From Streptomyces alfalfae (GTDB taxonomy: Bacteria; Actinomycetota; Actinomycetes; Streptomycetales; Streptomycetaceae), in the NCBI RefSeq assembly GCF_004127445.1, contig NZ_QEXM01000036.1, positions 62,001 to 126,000 of the forward strand: a stretch of DNA of 64,000 nucleotides, in the 5' to 3' direction. This document shows, piece by piece, positions 17,071-26,133 of this stretch (the first letter of the stretch is position 1; each line of letters begins with the position of its first letter). Below the pieces are notes generated by a model. The model did no database searches. It was not told where the DNA came from and saw nothing but the letters and a program-made list of their open reading frames with translations. The position numbers and the translations under genes were made by a program.

Positions 17071-18367
17071 GGTGCGCAGTTCCTCCGTTGTCGGCGACGC
17101 TCGCGTCGCTCCGGGCGCCGTCGTGTTCGGGCAGTGTCAGCACGGCGTGGACGCAGTACCCGCCCCCGGGCCGCGCACCGGTGTGCAGGGTGCCGCCGGT
17201 GGCGGCGACGCGTTCCCGCATCCCCAGCAGACCATGACCCGGACCGCCGGCGGGCACCGGGGGCCGCGCCGCGGTCCCGTCGGCGCCGCCCGGCCCGTCG
17301 TCGCAGACGCGCACGTGCAGCCGTCCCGGCTCCTCCCCCCACCGCAGACGGACCCGGGTACGGGTCGCGCCCGCGTGCTTGACCGTGTTGGTCAGGGCCT
17401 CCTGCACGACGCGGTACACCGTCAGGTGGTACCCGGCGGGCAGCGGAGCCGGTGTCCCGGACACCTGGAGGTCGACGTCCAGGCCGGTGGCGCGCACGGC
17501 GTCGACGAGTGAGGGCAGCGCGTCGATGGTCGGCTGGGGCGGTTCCTTCGACGGCGCGTCCTCCGCCGCCTCCTCGTCGGTGCGGAGTACGCCGAGCAGC
17601 CGGCGCAGCTCGTTTACGGTGTCGCGGCCCGTCTGCTCGACGGTCGCGTGCAGCTCGTGCGCCTTGTCGGGGGACCGGTCCTGTATCCGGTCGGCCGCGA
17701 TGGTCTGCACCACCATGAGGCTGACGTTGTGCGCCACGATGTCGTGCAGCTCGCGGGCGATCCGCGCCCGCTCCCGCATCACCGCCGCCCGGGCGTTGGC
17801 GGCCTGTTCACGCTCCAGGGCGGCGGCCCGCTGCATGGCCTCGTCCCTGACGGCCGTCCGGGCCCGGGACAGCCGGCCGAGGGCCCACGCCGCGAGCAGC
17901 AGCACGGCGTCGGTCACCAGCGCGGCGATCCGGTGCCCCGCCGGCGCGATGAACGCCTCGGTCAGCGCGCTCAGCGGAATGAACACCGCGGCCACGAAAG
18001 TCGTCCGCCACGGCGTGCGGCGCACGGCCGTCAGGAACACGGCGGCGGCCACGGCCAGATAGGTGGGGCCGATCGAGGTGCCGTCGGGCCCGGAGAGCCG
18101 CGGGATGTAGGACAGGTGCTGGAGCGTCCCGGAAGCGGCCGCCATCACCAGCAGGCTCACCAGCGGCAGTCTGCGGTGCACGGCGAGCGGCAGGCTCGAC
18201 ACGAGCATCAGGACGAGCCACCAGTGATCCGGCGGCCGGATGGTGTCCCCGCCGGGCGGGATCACTTCCGGCAGTGTGAGGCACGACGCCGCCGCCAGGA
18301 CGGCCAGTGACACGTCCGTCACCGCAGCAGGCACCTGATGACCCGCGAAGGGCCCCGACTTTCTCAT
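16970..18367 (-). CDS. Sensor histidine kinase, HisKA_3 type
   Basis: 465 residues. Five to six transmembrane helices (residues ~15-165) without a large extracytoplasmic domain, then HisKA_3 with RARIARELHDIVAHNVSLM (phospho-acceptor H208) and an HATPase domain (VQEALTNTVKHAGATR, GPGHGLLGMRERV). This is the intramembrane-sensing kinase type that commonly controls ABC exporters in actinobacteria. The start is ATG 18367, with no clear ribosome site. The last ~33 codons overlap the response regulator in another frame. Divergent from the ABC operon, which it probably controls together with the regulator. Confidence 0.9.
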   Translation of the reverse strand: MRKSGPFAGHQVPAAVTDVSLAVLAAASCLTLPEVIPPGGDTIRPPDHWWLVLMLVSSLPLAVHRRLPLVSLLVMAAASGTLQHLSYIPRLSGPDGTSIGPTYLAVAAAVFLTAVRRTPWRTTFVAAVFIPLSALTEAFIAPAGHRIAALVTDAVLLLAAWALGRLSRARTAVRDEAMQRAAALEREQAANARAAVMRERARIARELHDIVAHNVSLMVVQTIAADRIQDRSPDKAHELHATVEQTGRDTVNELRRLLGVLRTDEEAAEDAPSKEPPQPTIDALPSLVDAVRATGLDVDLQVSGTPAPLPAGYHLTVYRVVQEALTNTVKHAGATRTRVRLRWGEEPGRLHVRVCDDGPGGADGTAARPPVPAGGPGHGLLGMRERVAATGGTLHTGARPGGGYCVHAVLTLPEHDGARSDASVADNGGTAHHAAHQRPAGRRSADDPDRLPVHPGGGARHRGRG

Positions 18368-18641
18368 GGTGTCCACGGTAAACGCGCTGGTCACGAAGGT
18401 TTCCCCTGCCCAGGTCCCGGACCGGGCGCCGGGCTTCCTCCTTCCGGCCCCCTCCTTGAGGAGGAGACGCGCCGCCGGCCGCGTGCCGAAGCGGCGTACG
18501 CCCTCGTCCGGACGGTGGAAACCGGCGCCTGCCTCGGCCGCCCGGCGGAGGCCGTGATTCGACGTGAGGGCGGAGGTCAGGGGCCTGTGCGGCCGGTGGA
18601 CTTGGGGGACCACCACCCGCAATCCACCCAGAGGTTCCCCC

Positions 18642-19430
18642 ATGCTCGGAGCACGCGGCCGGAGAACTCCGTCCGGCACCCCCATCGGCATCGACCCGTC
18701 ACGGAGCGCCGTACGGCTGACGCAGGTGACCAAGGAGTACGGCCGGGGGCCGTCCGCGGTCGTCGCACTCGACGACGTCAGCGCCGGCATCGCGGCCGGC
18801 AGCTTCACCGCCGTCATGGGCCCGTCCGGCTCGGGGAAGAGCACCTTCCTGCACTGCGCGGCCGGACTCGACCGGCCGACGTCCGGAACCGTCCGGCTCG
18901 GCGGCGAGGACCTCGGCGAGCTGGACGAGAAGGAGCTGACCCGGTTCCGCAGGACCCGCATCGGCTTCGTCTTCCAGTCCTTCAACCTGCTGTCCTCGCT
19001 CACCGTGGAGCAGAACATCACCCTGCCGCTGCGACTGGCGGGGGCGGGCACGGACCACGACTCGGTCCGCGGGGTCACGGCGGCGGTGGGTCTCACGGGG
19101 CTCCTCGGCCGCCGCCCCGCGGAACTCTCCGGCGGACAGCAGCAGCGGGTCGCCATCGCACGCGCCCTCATCACCCGCCCCGAGGTGATCTTCGCGGACG
19201 AGCCGACCGGCGCCCTCGACCCGGACACGGCCGACGACATCCTCGCCCTGCTCCGCCAGGCGGTGACCGACCTGCACCAGACCGTCGTCATGGTCACGCA
19301 CGACCCCGCCGCGGCCCGGCGCACCGACCGGGTCGTCTTCCTGGCGGGCGGACGCGTGGCGCGCCGGCTGGACGCGCCCTCCGCCGAACAGGTCAAGAGC
19401 GTCATGTCCGAGCTGCGGAGGGCCCACTGA
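18642..19430 (+). CDS. ABC transporter ATP-binding protein (MacB/LolD-like)
   Basis: 262 residues from the ATG at 18642; a longer in-frame start at 18564 is less likely because the domain begins near SAVRLTQVTKEYG and GAGG precedes 18642. Walker A GPSGSGKST, Q-loop FVFQSFNLL, signature LSGGQQQR, Walker B VIFADEPTGALD, and the H-loop MVTHDP. MacB/LolD subfamily, which powers FtsX-type permeases. The stop and the permease start overlap (TGATG), indicating coupled translation. Confidence 0.93.
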   Translation: MLGARGRRTPSGTPIGIDPSRSAVRLTQVTKEYGRGPSAVVALDDVSAGIAAGSFTAVMGPSGSGKSTFLHCAAGLDRPTSGTVRLGGEDLGELDEKELTRFRRTRIGFVFQSFNLLSSLTVEQNITLPLRLAGAGTDHDSVRGVTAAVGLTGLLGRRPAELSGGQQQRVAIARALITRPEVIFADEPTGALDPDTADDILALLRQAVTDLHQTVVMVTHDPAAARRTDRVVFLAGGRVARRLDAPSAEQVKSVMSELRRAH

Positions 19431-22006
19431 TGCTGCGCATCGCCCTCGCCACACTGCGCGCCCGCGGCGGCGCCTTCGCCGCCACGTTCGCCGCCCTCCT
19501 GGTGGGCGCGGCCGTGATCAGCGCCTGCGGCGTCCTCCTGGAGTCGGGGCTGCGCTCCGCCCTGCCCCCCGAGCGGTACGAGAAGGCCCCGGTGATCGTC
19601 GCGGGGCGGCACTCCGTCGACCTCGACGTGAAGTCCGCCGACGGGTCCGACTACCGCAGCTCCCGGCCGCTGCCCGAGCGGCCGCGCCTCGACGCCGCCC
19701 TGGTCCGCGACATCGCCGCGGTCGACGGGGTCGCCTCCGTGGTGCCCGACCGCCGGGCCACGGTCCGGCTGGTGGCCGGGCACCGGACCGTGACCGGCGC
19801 GAACGGCGCCGCGCCGCAGGCGCACACCTGGAGCAGCCGCGTCCTCGGAGGATTCCGCCTCGTGGAGGGGCACGGCCCCCAGGGCTCGCGCCAAGTGGTC
19901 CTGGACGCCGACCTCGCTGCCAGGGCCGGGCTGCGGACCGGCGACGGCGTACGGCTCATGACGTCGTCCACCCCGCTCACCTTCGAGGTGTCCGGGCTCG
20001 TGGCACTCGACGACCGCCGTACGCCGCGGCAGTCGGTGCTGTTCGCCCCCGCGGCCGCGATGCAGCGGCTCGCGCCCCGGTCGGGCGGGGCCGTCGACGC
20101 CTTCGGGGTGTTCACCGAACCCGGCGCCCCCGCCTCGGCGGTGGCCTCCGGCGTCGAACGGGCGCTGGCGGGGCACCGCGCGGCCGTGTACACGGGCGAC
20201 GGGCGCGGTGAGGCGGAGTTCACCGACATCGCGGTCGGCGCGGCCAACCTGGTGGAACTCGCCACCGCCATCGGCGGCAACGTCCTGCTCGTGGCCGTGT
20301 TCGTGCTGTGCGCCACGACCTCCCTCGCCGTCCGCCACCGCCGCCGGGAGATGGCCCTGCTGCGCGCCGTGGGCACCACACCCGGCCAGCTCCACCGCAT
20401 GATCACGGCGGAGTCCGCCGCGGCCGGCCTCGTCGCGGGCGTGCTCGGCTGCCCGCTCGGCGTCGGGGTCGTGTACTGGCTGAGCGGCCAGTTCGCCGGA
20501 CGCGGTCTGGTGCCACCGGACTTCCGGCCGGTCGTGGGTCCACTGCCGTTCCTCGCCGCCGTGGGCGCCACGGTCCTGACCGCGGTGGCCGCGGCCTTCG
20601 TCGCGGCCCGGCGGGCGGCCCGCGTCCGCCCCACCGAGGCGCTGCGCGAGGCGTCGGCCGAACCCGCCCGGCTCGGCCGCGGGCGGCTGGTGACCGGCGG
20701 CGTCCTGCTCGCCCTGGCCGTCTCCGTACTGGGTCTCGGCCTCGGTCACCGCACCGACTTCCTCACCCTGGTCGGCCTCGCCAACTCCCTGGTGCTGCTG
20801 CTGGTCATCACCGCCGCCGTCCTCGGCCCGCTGATCAGCCGTGCCGCCGTGGCCCTCCTCACCCCGCTGCTCGTCCGTACCGGTGTCACCGGCTGGCTGG
20901 CGGCGGCGAACTCCCGGGCCCGGGCCGCGCGGACCGCGGCCGCCGTGACCCCGCTAGTCCTCGCGGTCTCCTTCGCCGCGACGGTCGTCTTCACCCAGAC
21001 CACCCAGTTGAGCCGGGCCGCCGACGAGGTCCGTTCCGGCACGGTGGCCGATCACGTCCTCACCTCCCCCGCGGGCGTGCCGACCGGCCTCGCGGAACGG
21101 GCCGCCGGGCTGCCCGGCGTGACGGCCGCCACCGGCGTGGTCCGGTCCAAGGCGATCGGCGTGGGCTCGCTGCTCGGCACGGAGGAGGCCGTCTCCCTGA
21201 GCGCGCAGGGCCTGAAGCCGTCGGCCCTGGCCGCCACCGTCGACCTGGACGCCCGTGAGGGAGACCTGTCCGCCCTCGCCCCCGACACGGTCGCCCTCAG
21301 TTCCACGGCGGCCTCGTGGCTGGGGCTCGGCGTCGGGGACCGGGCCCAGTTGCGCCTCGGGGACGGCACGCCCTTCACCGGTGAGGTGATCGCCGTGTAC
21401 GACCGCGGCCTCGGCTTCGCCGACCTCACCTTCGACCACGACCTGCTCCTGGCCCACACGACCGCGGGCGTGGACCAGTCGGTGCTGATCCGCTCGGCGG
21501 CCGGCGCCGTCGACGACACCGCACGGGAGCTCGCCGCGCTGGCCAGGGCCTACCCGGGCACCGCACTGAGGGGGGCGCTGGCGGTCGACGCCCAGGTCGC
21601 GGAGCAGCGGGCGATGGCCTGGGTGAACTATGTGGTGGTCGGCGTCATCATCGCCTACACCGCTCTGACGGTCGTCAACACGCAGGCGATGAACACCGCG
21701 AGCCGCCGCCGCGAGTTCGCGCTGCTGCGGCTGACCGGCAGCAGCCGTTCCCAGGTGCGGAGGATGGTCCGGTGGGAGAGCCTCACGGTGGCGGCCGTCG
21801 GAGGCGTCCTCGGCGCCCTGCTGTCGGTCCCGCCGCTGGCCCTGGTCGCGCTGGCCCTGACCGGCGGTCCGGCGCCGACGATGCCGGTGCTCGGCTGGCT
21901 GGCGATCGTCGGATCGACGGCGCTGCTCGCCGTGGCGGGAGCGATGCTGCCCACCCGGCTGATGCTCCGGGCCCGTCCGGTGGACGCCGTCGGGAGGAAG
22001 GAGTGA
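19430..22006 (+). CDS. ABC transporter permease, two FtsX domains
   Basis: 858 residues. An N-terminal helix and large extracytoplasmic domain (~30-270) are followed by an FtsX domain with three helices (RHRRREMALLRAVGTTPGQL coupling segment), a central pair of helices, a second extracytoplasmic domain (~550-700) and a second FtsX domain (RRREFALLRLTGSSRSQVRR). This duplicated layout is the usual Gram-positive mechanotransmission exporter or antibiotic-resistance permease. Substrate unknown; with the adjacent kinase of the intramembrane-sensing type, a role in sensing or shedding a membrane-active compound is plausible. A strong hairpin terminator follows. Confidence 0.92.
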   Translation: MLRIALATLRARGGAFAATFAALLVGAAVISACGVLLESGLRSALPPERYEKAPVIVAGRHSVDLDVKSADGSDYRSSRPLPERPRLDAALVRDIAAVDGVASVVPDRRATVRLVAGHRTVTGANGAAPQAHTWSSRVLGGFRLVEGHGPQGSRQVVLDADLAARAGLRTGDGVRLMTSSTPLTFEVSGLVALDDRRTPRQSVLFAPAAAMQRLAPRSGGAVDAFGVFTEPGAPASAVASGVERALAGHRAAVYTGDGRGEAEFTDIAVGAANLVELATAIGGNVLLVAVFVLCATTSLAVRHRRREMALLRAVGTTPGQLHRMITAESAAAGLVAGVLGCPLGVGVVYWLSGQFAGRGLVPPDFRPVVGPLPFLAAVGATVLTAVAAAFVAARRAARVRPTEALREASAEPARLGRGRLVTGGVLLALAVSVLGLGLGHRTDFLTLVGLANSLVLLLVITAAVLGPLISRAAVALLTPLLVRTGVTGWLAAANSRARAARTAAAVTPLVLAVSFAATVVFTQTTQLSRAADEVRSGTVADHVLTSPAGVPTGLAERAAGLPGVTAATGVVRSKAIGVGSLLGTEEAVSLSAQGLKPSALAATVDLDAREGDLSALAPDTVALSSTAASWLGLGVGDRAQLRLGDGTPFTGEVIAVYDRGLGFADLTFDHDLLLAHTTAGVDQSVLIRSAAGAVDDTARELAALARAYPGTALRGALAVDAQVAEQRAMAWVNYVVVGVIIAYTALTVVNTQAMNTASRRREFALLRLTGSSRSQVRRMVRWESLTVAAVGGVLGALLSVPPLALVALALTGGPAPTMPVLGWLAIVGSTALLAVAGAMLPTRLMLRARPVDAVGRKE

Positions 22007-22046
22007 CGGGGGCGGCAGCCCCGGGGTGAGTGCCCCGGACATGGCG

Positions 22047-22096
22047 GGACGCGCGTCATCGGCGGGCCGGTCGGGCCGTGCCGGTGACGCGCGTCC
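22047..22096. terminator. Hairpin between convergent genes
   Basis: 17-bp stem (22047-22063 with 22080-22096, one G-U pair) around a 16-base loop. It lies 40 bases after the ABC permease stop and 31 bases from the convergent SRPBCC gene, so it can serve both directions. No T-run, as is usual in this genus. Confidence 0.75.
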
Positions 22097-22127
22097 ACGC
22101 GAGCGGTGGGGCACTTTGCGCGACCGG

Positions 22128-22583
22128 TCAGCCGGTGAGGGTGTCCCGCGCCGGCGCGAAGCGCTGCCGCAGAGCGGCCAGACCGTTGCCGTACAGCTCC
22201 CGTACGAGGGCCTGGGCGCCGGCGGAGTCGGCCGCTTCCTCCACGGAGTCGGCCCACCACTCGACGAACGCCTCGCCGGTGTCCGTGACCGGGGTGACCC
22301 GCAGGGTCGAGACGCTGCGCCGCACCGGGAAGGGGTGCTCGACCAGTTCGTAGGTGAAGGTGCGGGCGGTGTCGTCGAGGGCGGTCAGGCGCTCGGTCAC
22401 CACGGTGAGGCCGTCCGCGAACCGGAGCTGCCGCAGGGAGCCGACCGTGGTCGGTCCGCCCTCCTTGAGCACGCAGGTGTCGATGGCCGGGTGCCAGCCG
22501 CCGAGACCGTCGAAGGGGCGGACCGCCCGCCAGACGGCGTCCGCGGTGGCGGGGACGACGGCGCTGGTGAAGGTGTGTGCCAT
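22128..22583 (-). CDS. SRPBCC-fold (polyketide cyclase/START-like) protein
   Basis: 151 residues. Helix-grip fold with the pattern MAHTFTSAVVPATADAVWRA, FDGLGGWHPAIDTC, GSLRQLRFADG and a long C-terminal helix (AQALVRELYGNGLAALRQRF). Members bind hydrophobic ligands; many standalone actinobacterial ones have no known activity. AGGAG precedes ATG. Follows the SDR gene at 22662 in the same direction with a 78-base gap, so may be co-transcribed. Confidence 0.85.
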   Translation of the reverse strand: MAHTFTSAVVPATADAVWRAVRPFDGLGGWHPAIDTCVLKEGGPTTVGSLRQLRFADGLTVVTERLTALDDTARTFTYELVEHPFPVRRSVSTLRVTPVTDTGEAFVEWWADSVEEAADSAGAQALVRELYGNGLAALRQRFAPARDTLTG

Positions 22584-22661
22584 GAAGGTGCTCCTGGTGT
22601 GACGTGCCGCCTCGCGGGGTGGTGTCCGCGAGGGCGGGTGGGTGAGGGGCGCGCAGGGACG

Positions 22662-23462
22662 TCAGACGGCCGAGGCGTCGATCAGGCGGCGGGTGAGGGC
22701 GGCCAGCCGGTCCGTGTACGCGTCGTCGAGTGCCAGGGGGTCCGAGGGAGAGCTCGGCTCCTCGCTGTGGAAGTAGGCTCCGGTCACCGCGGCGAGGTCG
22801 GGGTGGTCCACGAGGCGGCGGGTGGCCGCGACGCCCTTCTCCAGCGGTTCCTGCGCGTCCACGCCGGACGCCTTGGTCATCGTCGTCGCCATGAACGTCG
22901 CCGGGTGGAGGGCGTTGACGGTGACCCCGGTCCCCGCCAGCCGTGCGGCGAGGTGCGCCGTGTGGCTGATCATCGCCAGCTTGGAGCGGCAGTAGGCGTC
23001 GGCCTGGGAGAAGTCCCGCTCGTGCTGGGGGTCGTCGAAGTCGAACAACTGCTGTCCGACGGAGGCGACGTTGACGATCCGGGCGGGCGCCGACCGGCGC
23101 AGCAGGGGAAGCAGTTCTTCGGTGAGGAGGGCCGGGGCGAGGTGGTTGACGGCCAGCCGCAGTTCATGGCCGTCGGCCGAGGTCTCGCGGCTGGTGCTGC
23201 CGACCTCGAAGCCCACGCCGGCGTTGTTCACCAGGACGTCGAGCCGGCTGTGGCGGGCGGCGACGTCCGCCGCGAGACGTCTCACCTCGGCCAGTGAGGC
23301 GAAGTCGGCGATGAAGACCTCTCCGCCGGTCGCCGCGGCGACCTGCGCCAGCCGCTCCGGGTTCCTGCCGTGCAGCAGCAGCCGGTGTCCGGCTGCGGCG
23401 AGGTCCTCGGCCAGTGCTCGGCCGAGCCCGTCGGACGCTCCGGTGATCAGGACGGTTGCCAT
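22662..23462 (-). CDS. Short-chain dehydrogenase/reductase, retinol-dehydrogenase-like
   Basis: 266 residues. TGASDGLG cofactor loop near residue 7, LVNNAGVG, catalytic Ser in NVASVGQQL, and Tyr/Lys in YCRSK. HGRNPERL after beta-2 suggests NADP(H). The C-terminal part resembles retinol dehydrogenase/WWOX-like SDRs acting on hydrophobic alcohols. AAAGG lies seven bases before the start. Divergent from a TetR gene, with a shared palindrome in the promoter, so repression by that regulator is likely. Confidence 0.9.
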   Translation of the reverse strand: MATVLITGASDGLGRALAEDLAAAGHRLLLHGRNPERLAQVAAATGGEVFIADFASLAEVRRLAADVAARHSRLDVLVNNAGVGFEVGSTSRETSADGHELRLAVNHLAPALLTEELLPLLRRSAPARIVNVASVGQQLFDFDDPQHERDFSQADAYCRSKLAMISHTAHLAARLAGTGVTVNALHPATFMATTMTKASGVDAQEPLEKGVAATRRLVDHPDLAAVTGAYFHSEEPSSPSDPLALDDAYTDRLAALTRRLIDASAV

Positions 23463-23520
23463 GTGAGTGCCTTTCAGAAACGGGCATGCCGGTGCCGCGT
23501 CGCACCTTCGAGGCGCGCGG

Positions 23521-23554
23521 TCAACAAGTGTCAGCGTAAACCAACACCTGTTGA
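23521..23554. promoter_or_regulatory. Candidate TetR operator between SDR and TetR genes
   Basis: 11-bp arms TCAACAAGTGT (23521-23531) and ACACCTGTTGA (23544-23554), one mismatch, 12-base spacer. It lies in the 171-base divergent promoter region, the usual place for a TetR site. Confidence 0.6.
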
Positions 23555-23633
23555 GTCCGGTACGTGGATACGATGGCTCACGCCCGCGCCGGCGCGATCC
23601 CACCGGTCCGAGGGCAGACGAAAGGAAGTCCGC

Positions 23634-24329
23634 GTGGCGGCACGACGCCCCGACAGCAGCGCGGCCCACGACCGGGCCGAGCCGCAGGCCCGTAGCTGGA
23701 CCCGACCCGCGAGCCGGGGCGACCGGCGCCTTGAGGCGCTGCTCTCCGCCGCCGAGACGCTGATCGCCGAGAAGCCCTTCGCGGACATCTCCGTGGGCGA
23801 GCTGGCCACCCGGGCCGGCATCTCGCGGCCGACCTTCTACTTCTACTTCGAGACCAAGCACTCCCTGCTGGCCGCGCTCCTGGAACGCGTCATGCACGAC
23901 AAGCTGGAGATCGCCCTGCGCGGTTTCACCACCATGGACGCGGACCCCGCGCCCCAGCGCACCTTCGCCGCCAACTACGCCGAGATCCTGGCCCTGTGGC
24001 GCGAGCACGCGGCCGTGGTCCTTGCCGCGTCCGACGCCATGGCCTCCGACGCCGAACTGCGCGCCGTCTACGCCGAACTGCTCGATCTGTTCATCCGGCC
24101 CGCCACGGTGTGGATCGAGCGGGAGCGCGCGAGCGGCCGGGCCCCGGCGGGCGTCGACGCGGCCACGCTCGCCACCACGCTGGTGTGGATGAGCGAGCGC
24201 AACCTCTACGCGGCCCTCCTCGGCATGGCGCCGCTCGTCACCGACGAGGAGCGGGTGGCGGCCCTGGCCGAGGTCTGGATCCGCGGCGTCTTCGGCAGCC
24301 CCCCGCCGCCCGCACCCGCCGCCCGCTGA
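23634..24329 (+). CDS. TetR family regulator, EthR-like
   Basis: 231 residues from a GTG at 23634 with AAAGGAAG upstream. A ~35-residue charged leader is followed by the helix-turn-helix (ISVGELATRAGISRPTFYFY). The rest matches the EthR pattern (FATNYAEIL-like region, RAVYAELLDLFIRPATVWIE, LVWMSERNLYAALLG), i.e. the family whose mycobacterial member represses a monooxygenase. The divergent SDR is the likely target, with the palindrome between them. The stop is three bases from the convergent cupin regulator. Confidence 0.9.
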   Translation: MAARRPDSSAAHDRAEPQARSWTRPASRGDRRLEALLSAAETLIAEKPFADISVGELATRAGISRPTFYFYFETKHSLLAALLERVMHDKLEIALRGFTTMDADPAPQRTFAANYAEILALWREHAAVVLAASDAMASDAELRAVYAELLDLFIRPATVWIERERASGRAPAGVDAATLATTLVWMSERNLYAALLGMAPLVTDEERVAALAEVWIRGVFGSPPPPAPAAR

Positions 24330-24332
24330 CCG

Positions 24333-24974
24333 TCACCCCCGCGCCGCGACGCCCCCGGCGCCGCCGGGCGCCCGGCCGGGCAGCTCCTCCCACGTGGTGA
24401 CGGTGCGCATCCGCTCGCCCTGGGGGCCGAAGAGGCTCAGGAACTCGACGGGCCGGTCACCGGCGTTGCCCAGCGTGTGCGGCAGCCGGGTGTCGAACTC
24501 CGCCGCCTCCCCGGCCGCCAGGACCACCTGCCGGGAGCTCGCGGTGATGCGCAGCCGCCCGTGCAGGACGTAGACCCAGCTATGGCCCTCATGGGTGTGC
24601 GGGCCCCCGCCGGACGCGGTCGTCGTGCCCGTCGGCAGCACGTGCTTGTGGGCACGGGGGCCGCCGTAGTGACGCACCAGCGGGAGAACCGTCTGGTCCT
24701 GCCCGGACACGGCCACGGGGCGCAGGTGGAGGCGCGGGTCGCCCGTCACGGGCGCGCCCACGAGTTCGTCGAGCGGCAGGCCGTAGGCCGCCGCGAGCGG
24801 CAGCAGCAGATCGAGGGTGTACTTGCGCCGCCCGGACTCCAGCCGCGACAGCGTGCTCGGCGAGATGCCGCTGCGCTCGCTGATGTCGTCCAGTGTCGCG
24901 TGCCGCTGCTGCCGCAGCGTCCGCAGCCGGCCCCCGACTCCGCTCAGCACTTCTTCCAGGTCACGGTGGTTCAC
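24333..24974 (-). CDS. XRE-family regulator with C-terminal cupin
   Basis: 213 residues from a GTG at 24974. Helix-turn-helix at ~20-70 (DDISERSGISPSTLSRLESG), then a cupin barrel with HTHEGHSWVYVLHGRLRI and FDTRLPHTLGNAG, the ligand pocket. This class often regulates a divergent metabolic gene; here that is the thioredoxin-reductase-like flavoprotein at 25059, and a perfect palindrome lies between them. Confidence 0.9.
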   Translation of the reverse strand: MNHRDLEEVLSGVGGRLRTLRQQRHATLDDISERSGISPSTLSRLESGRRKYTLDLLLPLAAAYGLPLDELVGAPVTGDPRLHLRPVAVSGQDQTVLPLVRHYGGPRAHKHVLPTGTTTASGGGPHTHEGHSWVYVLHGRLRITASSRQVVLAAGEAAEFDTRLPHTLGNAGDRPVEFLSLFGPQGERMRTVTTWEELPGRAPGGAGGVAARG

Positions 24975-24981
24975 CCCCGCA

Positions 24982-25000
24982 TCTTGCCAAACCGGCAAGA
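24982..25000. promoter_or_regulatory. Candidate operator of the XRE-cupin regulator
   Basis: Perfect 7-bp inverted repeat TCTTGCC-AAACC-GGCAAGA beginning 8 bases upstream of the regulator start and 59 bases before the divergent flavoprotein gene. The location fits joint control of both genes. Confidence 0.6.
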
Positions 25001-25058
25001 GGCCTTGGGCGCCGTCGGCGGCAGGCCGCAGGATCACCGCCGAACGGAAGGAACCCCC

Positions 25059-26069
25059 ATGACCCACACCCACACCGGCACCCACGCCGACGCCCGGGCC
25101 CGTGTGTACGACGCCGTCGTGGTCGGCGGCGGCGCGGCCGGACTGAACGCGGCGCTCACCCTGGCGCGGGCCCGCCGCACCGTCCTGCTGATCGACGCCG
25201 GGCGGCAGCGCAACGCCCCCGCGCACAGCATGCACAACTACCTCGGTCACGAGGGCATCGCCCCCGCCGACTTCCTCGCCATCGCCCGGCGCGAGGCCGC
25301 GGACTTCGGCACGCACACGGCCGAGGCGTCGGTCGTCGCGGCGAAGCGCGGCGCGGACGGGATCTTCGAGGCCGCGCTCGACACGGGCGCCGTCGTACGG
25401 GCACGCCGCCTGCTCCTGGCCACCGGCCTGGTGGACGAACTCCCCGACGTGCCGGGTGTGGCCGAACGCTGGGCCACCGAGGTGCTGCACTGCCCCTACT
25501 GCCATGGCTGGGAGGTGCGTGACCGGGCGATCGGGGTGCTGGCCACCGGACCGGTCGGCGTGGAACAGGCGCTGCTGTGGAGCCAGTGGAGCGCGGACAT
25601 CACGCTGTTCACCCACACCGCGCCCCTCCCCGACGACCTGGCGCGCGCCCGGCTCGCCGCGCGGGACGTGCGGGTGGTGGAGGGGCGGGTGTCGCACCTC
25701 GACGCCGACGGGGACCGCCTCGGCGGGGTCGTCCTGGCCGACGGGCGCCGCACGGACGTCGACCGCCTGGTGGTCGCCCCGCGCTTCACCGCCCGCCTCG
25801 GCGGACTCGGCGGGCTGGGCCTGGAGACCGCGGAACTCCGGCTCTTCGGCCAGGTCGCGGGCACCCACGTCGTGACCGACCCGCAGGGAGCGACCAGCGT
25901 GGCCGGGGTGTACGCGGCCGGCAACGTCACCAGCCTCACGGAGACCGCCATCGGCTCGGCGGCCGCCGGGCTGAAGGCGGCCGCCGCCCTCAACCTCGAC
26001 CTCATCACCGAGGACACCCGGAGGACCATGGCGGCCGCGGCCGGCCCGGCGGGTGGCGGGGGAGTGTAG
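25059..26069 (+). CDS. Thioredoxin-reductase-like FAD oxidoreductase
   Basis: 336 residues, ATG at 25059 behind GGAAGGAA. FAD dinucleotide motif VVVGGGAAGLNAALTLARA near residue 20, redox disulfide CPYC in LHCPYCHGWE (~residue 145), and the C-terminal FAD motif GVYAAGNVTSL. It lacks a clear second NADPH motif (LATGPVGVEQ in its place), as in the small TrxR-like group that includes dithiol oxidases such as GliT/HlmI. No natural-product genes adjoin it, so the role is open: disulfide formation or reduction on a small molecule. Probably controlled by the divergent XRE-cupin protein. Confidence 0.87.
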   Translation: MTHTHTGTHADARARVYDAVVVGGGAAGLNAALTLARARRTVLLIDAGRQRNAPAHSMHNYLGHEGIAPADFLAIARREAADFGTHTAEASVVAAKRGADGIFEAALDTGAVVRARRLLLATGLVDELPDVPGVAERWATEVLHCPYCHGWEVRDRAIGVLATGPVGVEQALLWSQWSADITLFTHTAPLPDDLARARLAARDVRVVEGRVSHLDADGDRLGGVVLADGRRTDVDRLVVAPRFTARLGGLGGLGLETAELRLFGQVAGTHVVTDPQGATSVAGVYAAGNVTSLTETAIGSAAAGLKAAAALNLDLITEDTRRTMAAAAGPAGGGGV

Positions 26070-26087
26070 TCCGCCGCCGTGACCGCC

Positions 26088-26124
26088 TCCCGCGGTGGCC
26101 GTCGACCGGGCGGCCACCGCGGGA
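26088..26124. terminator. Bidirectional hairpin at left end of CIS cluster
   Basis: A perfect 14-bp stem (26088-26101 with 26111-26124) closes a 9-base loop. It lies between the convergent flavoprotein and the last gene of the injection-system operon and should end both transcripts. Confidence 0.8.
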
Positions 26125-26133
26125 ACGCCTGCG

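Noticed and set aside
18368..20749. Minus-strand extension of the kinase frame to 1259 residues
   Set aside because: It runs antisense to the ABC genes with low-complexity composition; the kinase starts at 18367.
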